Source: Usnea hakonensis (Eukaryota; Ascomycota; Lecanoromycetes; Lecanorales; Parmeliaceae). From it: DNA of 64,000 nucleotides. A program made the translations under genes and the position numbers. The stretch is from assembly GCA_013423325.1 (NCBI GenBank), contig BLJB01000170.1, forward strand, positions 1 through 64,000, in the 5' to 3' direction. The notes under the pieces were generated by a model. It was given only the letters and a program-made list of their open reading frames with translations. It ran no database searches and was not told where the DNA came from. Of the stretch, positions 47,819 through 57,846 are shown one piece after another. The stretch's first letter is position 1. Each line of letters begins with the position of its first letter.

Positions 47819-48481
47819 CTTGAAGGGTAGAATGTTAGTAAGGGCTTTCAAGGAGAAGCTCAAGGGGGAAAAGAAAAGAGGTAACTTGCAGATGCGAGTC
47901 TTGAGACGCAGCTGAACTCGTAGAACTGCCAAGTTCTGAAGCGGTAGCTGACGATGACGGGAAGAATGATCTGGTTTAGAGAAAGGGGTAAGACGCGTGA
48001 GGTTGCCCTCGAAGAAGTGTTTTAATCAGGGATTGCGGGAGACTGCTAGAATTGAAGGTGAAGTTTCGATTGAACTTGTGGAATTGCGAGTTCATTGGAG
48101 GAATCCAAAGTGTCCTCCACGATGCTTAGGAAAGTAAGACTCAATTGAAAACCAGTATGATTTTGAAGACGGTAGTTGAATTGTGAAAGGTGGCCTAGTT
48201 GTAATATCCTCACTTTTGACGTCATATGATTGCAACCATTTTCGAGACTGTTATCAAAGATACCTACCTACTTACCTTAGTAGTGGCAGATCCGCCCACC
48301 AAATAAGTCTACATCTATCACCGAGTGTCAGTACAAGCATTCGGCTTACCCTTTTCTCGAACATATCTTGTACCCAAACATCTTCTCAATCACCTTCCCC
48401 TGAAAATCCAACACAGCACTTCTCATTGGCTTTATCATCAGCCTCACGGCCACCTTCTACGCAACCCACCGAGTCATGCCA
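47819..48481. other. Intergenic, divergent
   Basis: About 660 bp between the BTB-like gene and a weak plus-strand candidate. It may contain the first exon of either gene. Confidence 0.35.
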
Positions 48482-49325
48482 ACCTTTCAGAATCATTCAG
48501 GGAGATCTCGCTATCAAGGTAGCGAACAGGGGAGCATGGATCAACCTAGAGTTACCGTCCGGCGACAACAGGCATAATTCCTTCAAAGTCATGCTCGATG
48601 GCGGCATAACAATCACTCAAAGAAAAAGAGACATCGCAAGTATCTGCAAAGCCAAGCTAATCGTGGAATGACCACCCACGACTGCAGTGTACGAATCCTT
48701 CCATGAGCCGCGATGGAGGGTAGAGGCCAAATGTCTCGAGATTAGAGGACAAGTTCGATTCGAAAGAGGGTGGCAACAAGGCCACTGGTATCACGGATGC
48801 ACGTACATATGCAACAGCGAATCATGACAAAGCCATCCGATTTATCAGCCTCTGCAATATCACCGTGGCCAACTTCAAACTCTTCCCTAATGACAGGACA
48901 GATATCCGCCGGCAAATCATCAGCCTCAAAGCGAGGAAAGCCCCTGTGTAAGTGTATCCGTTGAACTAGTAATAATTGATTAGTTGACATATGGCAACAG
49001 AGCGAGTTCTCAGCAGCAGACCCTGCTACCGGCACAACAACCCGTCCGAGAATTCTCACGTACGTATGCTTTCTCGCCTATGAGGAGAGTACCACAGGGC
49101 GGTAAAGTAGAAGATGTAGGGCGCCAGCGTGAGACTTCGTTGCGCAGGACGGCCGAAGTGGAGCCTGAGACTGGGAAACAATTTACACAAGCGATGGTAG
49201 AGGTGGAGGAGCGAAGGAGGGCTGCAGTTAACGCAGAAGAGGATGTGGAAGACGGGAGTATGCTCTCTTGCGTTAAATCGAAGCGTTTAAAGAGGGACGA
49301 GGTGCAGCGTGTTTGGATTAATTAG
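48482..49325 (+). CDS. Unrecognised multi-exon protein (tentative, 5' end unresolved)
   Basis: Plus-strand protein-like pieces: up to 48639, GDLAIKVANRGAWINLELPS and FKVMLDGGITITQRKRDIA. A 48-bp intron (gtatct..ctgcag) leads to 48688 onward (MYESFHEPRWRVEAKCLEIR). A piece around 48810-48950 can be read in two frames. A final exon to 49325 includes RRVPQGGKVEDVGRQRE and EVEERRRAAVNAEEDVED. The donor gtaagt near 48951 and the acceptor ggcaacag near 49000 link the last two. No start codon could be placed. The tail is charged and probably disordered. I do not recognise the family. Confidence 0.3.
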
Positions 49326-49559
49326 ATGGAAAGATCTAGGGAGATATCATTAGGACATCGCTGCCAGGATTAGAACCATCTGAGTGTGTTGCTGATATGG
49401 TTCGATTTCTTGATACGTCAGTAAAACCCAACATGCATTTTAAAGCGTGGATAAATGAAGGCGTTGTTCCACAAAGAGAATGAGATAAAGAGACAAACAT
49501 CATTCGAAGCCGCAGTCCAGAGCTCAAGACAAAGGTATACCATGTCGTGAAACCAGCAT

Positions 49560-51494
49560 CTATGATCCTGATCCATCCACGTCTCTCAGCACGTCCTTGG
49601 CCCGCTCGATCGTATCCTCCTCAACTCCAACCATCACACGTAAGAAACCCTCTACCCCACCCCACTGCCTCTCCACCATCAGTACCACGGCCCTCATGAC
49701 CTCTTCCCTGGCACCCACCATCCTGAGAACACCATGGCTATTCGATCCGTTAAAAACCGGATGCCTCAACAACCGGCCGACAGCTTCCGCCTTCCAAGCT
49801 GGCCCTAGTCCCTGTTCGCTCAAGTGGTACTCCTCCGCCACTACCTCGGTGGAGCAGCCCGCCAGTAGCAGTAAAATCATGATGAGGACACCAGTGCGGT
49901 CTTTGCCCGCCGTACAGTTGATCAGGATGGGCGTAGGAGCAGAGCTGCCAAGATGAAGAAGGATGGTTTTGATAGCTGGTCCAGAATTAATAAGAATACA
50001 GTGATAGGCCTTCTCGAAACCCTACGACAGTCAGTCGCAATTGCTCTACTGGAGAGGAAGATCTCACCTCAGTGCCTATGTCGGCGTAGTCCTTGAATCG
50101 TACTGCTAAAGCTTCAGGCGCAAAATCTTCGTCGCAGAAAACAGGGACCACAATCCTCTCGGGTCCGTCGGACGATGCTAACCAGCTTGCGTACTGGCAG
50201 TTTTCTCTCTTCGATTTGCGGACTTCCAAAAAGCTCCGCAGGTCAAATATCTTCTTGATGCCTAGTTTCTGGATCTGCAATCGACCTTCCTCAGTCAAGT
50301 CGTCCAAGTATCCGCTCCGGTACACCAACTTGCGGCGTACAGAGACGCCGTATGAGACAGGATAGCCACCAATGTCACGAAGATTGTTGACCGCTTCCAC
50401 GTCAATGAAGGACGGATGTGGCCAGTGTTGCATGGCGTCAGGGGGAGGAGTCATCTAGATCATCGACGTCAGTCATCCATTCGCGGTTCATTTTGGCCAC
50501 GTACCCTATTAGCATGACTCAAGTACTCCGTTACCGGTAGCCTCTCCAGACTCGAACTATCCTTGTATCTTCCTTCCCAGGGTAACCACATCCTGCCTTC
50601 ACACCCACTCCCACGCCCTAATCTCCTCTCAAGCGTATTGGCCACCGCGAAAGCCAACATCCCCAGTTCTCTGAGGGGCTTGTGATTGTCTATCCCTGAC
50701 GTTCAGCACTCAAATCGACATCTCTGTCTGGGAGGCTTACTCTGTCTCGTCCCCAAGTCCACCTCTGCCAAACCCTCGAGACCCACCATCCGCCATGTAT
50801 CGATCAGTGTGCCAATCTCAACTCCGTACCCGACTGGAAAGTGCAGCTTCACGAGCAACGACCGGCGTGCTGCAAACTCTCCCGCCAGCGGCTGCCGGAA
50901 TCCTGCAAGCTGTGGAAAGTGGATATTCAGAAGTGGTCTCGCCACAAGCTCGTTCACGCGACCCCCTTCGTGCGGGCGGTATTCACCATTGGGTTGTTTA
51001 AAAGGCCGGTCGAAGCAGCCCCTTACCATCTGGATATTCTCATCCATGATTAAAGGACCAAGAATGCCTAGCAAATGTGCGGGATTTGGATCAGCTGTGT
51101 CTCCGTCTAAGAAGGCCACGATATCACCATCTATGACCTGTAATGCGCGCCACATAGCATCGCCTTTACCCTGGGAAGGGCCTAGCTCCGAGGCGATATC
51201 TGCTCGCTGGAGAACAGAGGCGCCATGAGCGGCTGCCACAGCGCTTGTATTGTCAACAGATCTGTTGTCGATAGCGATGATGCAAGAGACGATACCAGCC
51301 ACTTTCAAGGGGTTTATTGTCTCTAAGATGATTGCCCCGATAGTGTTGGCAACCTCCCGGGCAGGGATCACAACAACGATCTTCAGGTTACTGGCTCTGA
51401 CAGCGGAGGCGAGGAGGGGTAGGGAGAATGCCGTGTGATGATATCGATGTGACTCGAGCCAATCTTGGAGGTCGGGTTCTCCGTACGAACCCAT
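49560..51494 (-). CDS. Glucosyl-3-phosphoglycerate synthase-like / tyrosine-phosphatase-like fusion
   Basis: Exons 50741-51494, 50505-50695, 50068-50454 and 49560-50021 give 597 residues. Residues about 1-300 match the GT-A family of glucosyl-3-phosphoglycerate synthase (GpgS): VVVIPAREVANTIGAI, IDNRSVDNT, QGKGDAMWRAL, VAFLDGDTADPNP, GGRVNELVARPLL, PLAGEFAARR, PVGYGVEIGTLIDTW and NHKPLRELG. Residues about 315-597 are a Y_phosphatase3-type phosphatase: EAVNNLRDIGGYPV, LVYRSGYLDDLTEEG, KIFDLRS and the loop NCTAGKDRTGVLIMILLL. The join is the 50-bp intron 50455-50504 (GTACGT, ACTGAC, CTAG) in phase 0. Unspliced, two genes 14 bp apart would result. GpgS plus a phosphatase would make glucosylglycerate from a sugar nucleotide and 3-phosphoglycerate. 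Asn replaces the usual His before the catalytic Cys. Start is MGSYGEPDL. Confidence 0.8.
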
Positions 51495-52275
51495 GGTTGC
51501 AATGTATCGATGATGTTGGAAGAAAAGTTCTGGATTGTCAAGCAAAGATACCCGTCGGTACACTCTTCAGGATGTAGAAGAGAACGCACGTGCAACAGGG
51601 TACAGTGGCATAAATTCATGGCTGTAATTCGCCCAGACGAAGGCCATATATCAAGAAGAACTGGCTGTTAGGCTTCACCGCGGAGACGCTAGGTTGAATG
51701 AGTTCCAAGGAAACGGGCTCGAGATCACATGTGAATTACCGCCATTATTGTTCATAGCAGCATTGAGTAGCCGCGTGACTTGACATGGAGGCTTGCCAAA
51801 AAGAGAGATCTTGCCAAAAGTAGAGAAGTATATATGGCCTTGAGAGATCTCAGAGGCTGGAATCGACAGACTGTCGTGCACGTCAGCGAGGTGGAGAATC
51901 AGAGATGAGTTTTTTTCAAAGATGTGGACCATCTTTCTTTTCGCCTCTGGACGAATGCACGATAAGCGGAAGTACCTGCATAAGCAACTAGCCGTGGACC
52001 AATAGCTTTACATCTTACATTAGCGAAAGTCTAGTCACAATGCAGGCAACCGTTGATGACCACACGGTGAGGCATGAGTGCTTGAATAGGTTTTGTCCTA
52101 CAGCAGACCTTGCCAATGGTCCTGGAATATGCTTCGCAGCCTGCAGATTTCTCGGCAAGGAGGTTGCCTCTCGCGTTGCCAGAGTGCATTTATACCATGC
52201 AGGGCAGTGTGTAAACCACCGATTGAATAGTATGCAAAGCTGCCCGTTCCGCACTCGGCGTCGGAAGAAGGTCTT
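51495..52275. other. Intergenic
   Basis: About 780 bp upstream of the synthase-phosphatase gene. Frames here (for example an ATG frame at 52040 plus) are shadows of the minus-strand exons beyond 52276 or lack protein character. Confidence 0.4.
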
Positions 52276-53267
52276 TCAGTCCGTCGTGGCATTGCAAATA
52301 CCACATTCGTCTATGCTGGATGGCGATGAATCGCATGAAGGAATTTGGTCGTCGTGTGATAGATGGCAACCCGGAATTATGTCCGCCACTACTGCTACCA
52401 TACGCGGGCGATGCTCTTTGACTATTTGGAGTGCGATATTTCGAGAAGGACCAAAACAGCGGACATCTTCGGATTGTCGCCCAGTCTGATCGATGCCCGC
52501 CTTCTATTTTCGGAAGACTCCACTTACTCGGTTGAGCACACACCAGAAAAGCAAACGACCGAAACGAGCACTCTCGATGGCATGATACTGGGTCATGAAG
52601 CTAGTTGGCGCCAGCGGCAAGAGACTTCCAACATCGGATGCTTGAAAAAGGGGGAGTGAGTGGCCTCGTGACAAAGCTTGTCAGAAAGAGTAGCAATCTT
52701 GTTTGCTGTTCTTCTTCAGACTTTCCGCGTTTATGGATTCAAGCCCAAAACAGGTCGCTGGAACATCGATTTGGGTATCCCAATGCGAGTATTGGACATG
52801 GAAGGTAGGCCTCTACGATACTAGAATTGCCATCTTTTGGGTAAGCGTTCTGCAGCAGACCGCATGGATGATATCCACCTCGAAGCTTTTGCAATTACCA
52901 GAATTTGCTCTTTCCATTCGAAAATTGGGCGGGGTACTTGGTGTAAGATGCCTTCACTGATATTTTCGTAGGGCATGACCTCAAGTTCGTCTGCCTTCAG
53001 CCCGATGCCTTTGCTTCGGAAGAAGGAAACCGAATCCGTAATCCAATCTGCTTTACGTTGTAGTTCCCTTTTCTGTTAGGGAACGTACTGTAAGCACGGC
53101 AAGCGCAAAGCATTGACAGCTTCACGAGCCATCCATCCACAGCTATCAACCACTTCAATCCGCTTTCCCCTGAACAGAGCCTTTTTCGCTATCCTGCCTT
53201 TAAGACGTGGTGTTGGCAAAAACCGGAGCTCTGGTGCAGAGGGAAATGCTGGAGGAATGCGGCCAGA
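52276..53267 (-). CDS. Coding sequence downstream of NOS: separate gene or C-terminal extension
   Basis: Five minus-strand exons keep phase: 53154-53267 (SGRIPPAFPSAPELRFLP), 52899-53072 (RKADWITDSVSFFRSKGIGL), 52722-52812 (PTFHVQYSHWDTQIDVPATC), 52528-52640 (YHAIESARFGRLLFWCVLNR) and 52276-52485 (RQSEDVRCFGPSRNIALQIV, ending CGICNATTD stop). Introns are 42-86 bp. No ATG precedes the first exon. The acceptor at 53268-53270 (gtatacag) is in phase 0 with a possible donor at 53352 that would remove the NOS stop and add 233 residues to NOS. Because NOS already ends in a canonical RYVxxVF terminus, an independent gene starting at the ATG in LEVMPYENISEG, an alternative isoform, or a remnant are alternatives. 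I do not recognise the domain. Confidence 0.4.
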
Positions 53268-53343
53268 CTGTATACCAAAAAGGTAGATGAGATAGTCGAA
53301 TTTGAATAAAAGTATCGCATGCAATCACCCATCGCTTTTCGCC

Positions 53344-56300
53344 CTAGAACACCTCCTCCACATATCGCTCACCCAGCATCTCTCCCACACGCCCGCCAAG
53401 AATGTCATTAAAGGTGCTCTTGGTTGCCTTCGCCGCAACCTGGTTTGTGCAAATGAACGCCATACCCTCTTGCTTGAATAGCTTTTTCCTCAGATGCCGC
53501 GGAGAAAGTCGGAGACTATGATACACACGACGTTTGGCCGGGTTGCTGAACACAATGTCCAGCATGTCAATGAGGTTGAGCGACATGGCTTCGTTCAAAA
53601 CATCGACTATCAATTCTAGGTCTGGCGGCTTGAGCCCAAGGAACAGGGAAATTTTAGATCCTTGACTTGGAAAGGATTTCCCCATTGCGAGAGCATCGCG
53701 GATAGTGCTAATGCGCCATTGCAAGAGACAGCGGATGGGGCCAAATCCTGCCCCGGTTGCCACTACGATGAAGGGCCTGAGGTGATTCGTGCGGAGGATG
53801 CTGCCCGATGGAGAGTCGACGATCCGGTATCTAAGGGATGCTTCGCGGTACACTGAGTCATTCACAAAGGTTTGACTGAAACGTCCACGGGGAAATATTT
53901 TCACCATTATATCGACCTGGCGGCCAGTGCGTGGATTGACTTGATCGCAACTCGGAGAGTAGTGCCAAGACGAAGCAATAGAATAAGTCCTGGTATGTAG
54001 CAGTGGCATGTTTTGACAAAGGTCATGGATGAACTCGCCTCTCTGACGGTCACTCATCTGGACTAGAGTGGTGTGGAGACGCTCCAAGACTTCCTGGACT
54101 GATGATTGGCTCAGCAATGCTCTCGTCAGACCTTTGTGACATGACAATTCCACTGCCTCGAGACTTTCGACATCCGAGAATGGGACTTCAAGGTCAACGT
54201 AGTTTGTCAGGAACGTCAAGTACGTCGGGTTATTCCAATCCAAGCCTAAATCCACAATGTCAAAACTCTTGACGCAAAGCGACTGAAGCGCTTGGTTCAC
54301 TTTTGCAGGTGCATTTGATGGAAGAATCTGTATACAGCTCATCTCTTCAAAACATTCGTTATCGATGTCAATTGTCAGGAGCATTGATCTGTTTTTGTGG
54401 GTGCCTTGGCTTCCACCAACCATCGAAGCTTCACCATGGGTTGAAAGTATGCGATCGTGGTAGTCCTCGTACTTTTGACGGAGCTCTACTATAGGTGTCA
54501 CCTTCACGAATACGGCGGTGTGTTTGTCATCGATCGGCGACTTTACGACGGCCGTTGCAAGGCTCTTGAGGGGTTGATCAACAATGCTTGGCTGCAGCTT
54601 GTTCAACCACGATCTCAAAGCTGATAGTGGGAGTGGGTCTACGGCCGTGTCTGCCGGGAAGACTCCAGCGACCAGAGGATATCCTCCGACTTGTGTCAAA
54701 TGGTCATTGATCCTTATTGCCGCACCATTATAGGTAGCAGAATAACGGCTGTCACCATTGCCAAAAACAGCGTACATGAAATCACGGTTCTGATTTGCGA
54801 ACCCACTGGATAAGATGTCTTTGCAGACTTTTAAAAGACCGAGTCCATTAGGCGGAATTTCTCCTTGTCCGGTAGAACTGACGACCAACAGTAGGATGTT
54901 GTTTGCTGTAAGATCAGAGACGCTTACTTTGCTCAAAGGCTCTGACCGTGAGCATAAGCGTAAATCAGAAGAGTCTTTAACGAGACTCTTCAACCATCCA
55001 TGGAGCTTGCTGGCGAGCTTTTCTGCAACTGTCCCAGCACTACAGAAGAAGATTGAAATGCGCCGAGTGCCATTTTCCGATGACTGTACCTCCTGGATCA
55101 ATGGGAACAGCTGCAGGCTATTTCGTCGAAGAAACTTTTCGGTCTGCAATGTTTCGGGATCTGCTGCTATCCTGTTCTCCAACCCACTTACTTCCTTCGG
55201 GATCCAATGGAAGAATTGTAGGCTTTTACGTCGAAGGGCCACCTTGGTTTGGTCAGCCATGATGCCTGTTTCTGACTCTTTCCCTGCCGCAATAGCTGTT
55301 GGCTCTTTGGCCCCAATCGTGGGTTTCGATTCTTGGACACCAGCAGGCCCTTTTAGCTTCTCCCTTCTCCAAGCCTTGATCGGGTCTTGCACGTGTTTAC
55401 AAATCATAGGTTTCGGCTGGTAATTTGGAGCACCGCCCCGATGCCAAACTGAATGTATTTTGAGTCAGCACATTTCCTTAAGAATTGTACCTGAGTCGTG
55501 CGACTAGTCTTAGGTTCAGGCTGCTCCCGCAACATACTTGAGACTCACGAAGCAACCTCGATAGGGCAACGGAGCTCTGGGATCATGACTTACGAGGAAC
55601 GATAGAACCTTGAGGTGGTGCCAGCCAATATGGATCCGCCGGCAGCCTGTACCCATTATTTTCCCTGAAGTCATCATCGTATCGACACCATTTCATTGAA
55701 GCGGTGAGAGAATCAGTCATGCTGACTTTCGCTTGTAGAAAAGACCAATGAACTGCGTAGTTCAACTCGGCTTGCGCTATTGACTAGGATGCACATTGTC
55801 AGACAAGGTCGTAGCCCCTTCATAATAAATTTGCATACCAGCATTGAAAGCTTTTCATACTCCGGAAGGTCTTCGAAGACCTCGATATCGCCATGTAGCT
55901 TATCGCGAGTAAATCCAAGGGCGTCGATGATATTTGGTAGTACATTATAACGGAATGAGTCGGCCAAATCACGAACCCCAATTTCGGCATCCATAAACCT
56001 TGTACTGTGAGCTCCAAGGACGATAGATACCTAGATGAATATACATACCAGCCAATGAAAGGTGTTGCAGTATACTGGACGCCGCCAACGTCAAAACCCA
56101 TCCTCGTCAATGCTGGAAAAGCAACCCATTTGAGGTCTAGGTTTTCAAATTCGGTCGTGTACTTGGGATGTCGAATATTGACCAGTTTTCGAAGATCCGC
56201 AGGAAGCTCGATCATAGCTGGACAGTCACCCTCTGCCATTGCGACTAGCGGTAAAAGATCCCACCGGCCCTTCGGCTCAGGAGGCTGCCATCCGAGATCA

Positions 56301-57071
56301 ATCATTGCATTGGTTAAGTTGACGCTCATTGGGTCCCCCAAAATCACACCGCCCTCGATCTCGTACCCAGCGAATTGAAGGACTTGATGATTCCAAATCA
56401 TAGGTCCTCTAGCGTTGACAGTGCGTGGTGGAAACACGAAGACTGTGGGCTGGACGTTGCCCCCATTGAAGGCGTCGCGGACTCCTTTAACCAGTTCGCT
56501 AACCATCGTTACACTTGAAGTGACTTTCCGCAGGTCACAGAGCTTGAGCTCTTCGCAATGAGACCGCATGATGCACTTCCTTGCATTCCTCCAAGCTCGA
56601 CGGATACCAAACTCGAGCTCTTCGTACGTCTGCGTCCAGGTTCCACCTATCTTTGCGGACGAAAGATCATCTCGTACAACGCCTTCTGTTGAACCCGTTT
56701 CGATCTCGCTCTTTACCTGGTCCAGGCGATTCTGGAATGCGTCTTCGCTGTCATAAAAACCTTCCTCGCGGAGGACTCGTAGAAAATCGATTGCCTCTCG
56801 CTCGACTACCTGGAGCGAACGGTTCTCGCCCACTGTTAAGTGTTCGAAGTCAGCAAATTCAGTATCTCGTCTGGCAATCTAGTTTCTGGGAGCGAGTGAG
56901 AGTACGGCGTTCTGGTATAACCTTACCTCTAGGCTCGTCTGTGCGGGTCATCCGACCTGATTGGCAGAAGTCCCTTGTGCAGCCTGTTGATGCAATTACT
57001 GTATGCTTGCTGCGAATCCGTTGAAGCTCATGGTTCAGCACTGGACACGAAGGATGCTGGAGTGAAGGCAT
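53344..57071 (-). CDS. Nitric oxide synthase (oxygenase plus reductase)
   Basis: Makes NO and citrulline from arginine using NADPH. Exons 56927-57071, 56049-56832, 55839-55998, 55594-55783 and 53344-55448 give 1127 residues. Oxygenase half: TGCTRDFCQSGRM, the heme-ligand block RRAWRNARKCIMRS, QFAGYE, GWQPPEPKGRWDLLPL and PFIGWFMDAEIGVRDLADSF. Then comes a linker, then the diflavin reductase: FMN region (VVSSTGQGEIPPNG, YAVFGNGDSRY), FAD-binding RTYSIASS and GRFSQTF, and NADPH region (VVATGAGFGPIR). It ends RYVEEVF, the usual terminus of such reductases. The linker holds two similar basic-hydrophobic segments (LRRKSLQFFHWI and LRRNSLQLFPLI). The 145-bp intron 55449-55593 fuses halves that ORF scanning would split. 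Fungal NOS-like genes are known but patchily distributed. Confidence 0.9.
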
Positions 57072-57846
57072 TGTGACGTCGACCAAATTCAGGATGGATT
57101 TCAAAATGTAGCAATAGCAGCAACGAATCCGAGAGTCGAGTCAACTGAAAGGGACAAGTGACTAATAGTGTAAATATGTAACAAGAATAACGTAGACTTC
57201 ACTGTGAAGTCCCCCGCAAGACGCTAACCATAAATGTTCTTTAAGACAAGGTAAGACAAGGGAGCGGAGATGAAAGTGTAATGCAGACTCTGTGTGTCAC
57301 ACATCAGAGCATGATGTAGGCCGTGAAACGCATCCCATTCGAGCGATGAATGCGGGGAATGTGCAGGGACACAGAATAAAGTATGTACAGATTCCCTCAA
57401 AGTAGGTTGGTGTTAGTTTTGGGCTCATAGCCATAGCTTGAAGTAGTAAAACTCACCTGGATGTTGGATACATTAAACCTCCAATTTTGGTGCGTAGGTC
57501 GGGTGTGTGGCGAGTCCCAAACATATTCAGGTGCAAATTGCAATCCGCGTGTTTGCATGCTCAATCACAATACGTAGCCCTAGCGATGATCTGAGGAAGC
57601 GCAGGGATAGAAGTTGCTCGCCAAGCAAGTCAAATCCGCATCAACGGTTCAACGGCCAATAGCGGGGCGCTATCCCATCTAATTTGGTAGGTTGGCGGAT
57701 CTCTGTAAACCCAAAATGCATCTGGTAGTCTGCAATTCAATATCATTTGGACGGTACGAGTAGGTGAGCGTTAGTATTAAAAGTCAATCGACTGTCAATA
57801 TTGCATATCCAGATGTATCGGTAGTTTTCTGGTTGGACGGTTGAAG
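57072..57846. other. Intergenic, NOS promoter region
   Basis: 775 bp between the polymerase eta stop and the NOS start, both minus strand. It should contain the NOS promoter. No coding or repeat element is seen. Confidence 0.45.

Noticed and set aside
52040..52960. Plus-strand frames at 52.0-53.0 kb, some with ATG
   Set aside because: They overlap the minus-strand exon chain, which joins in phase and reads far more like protein.
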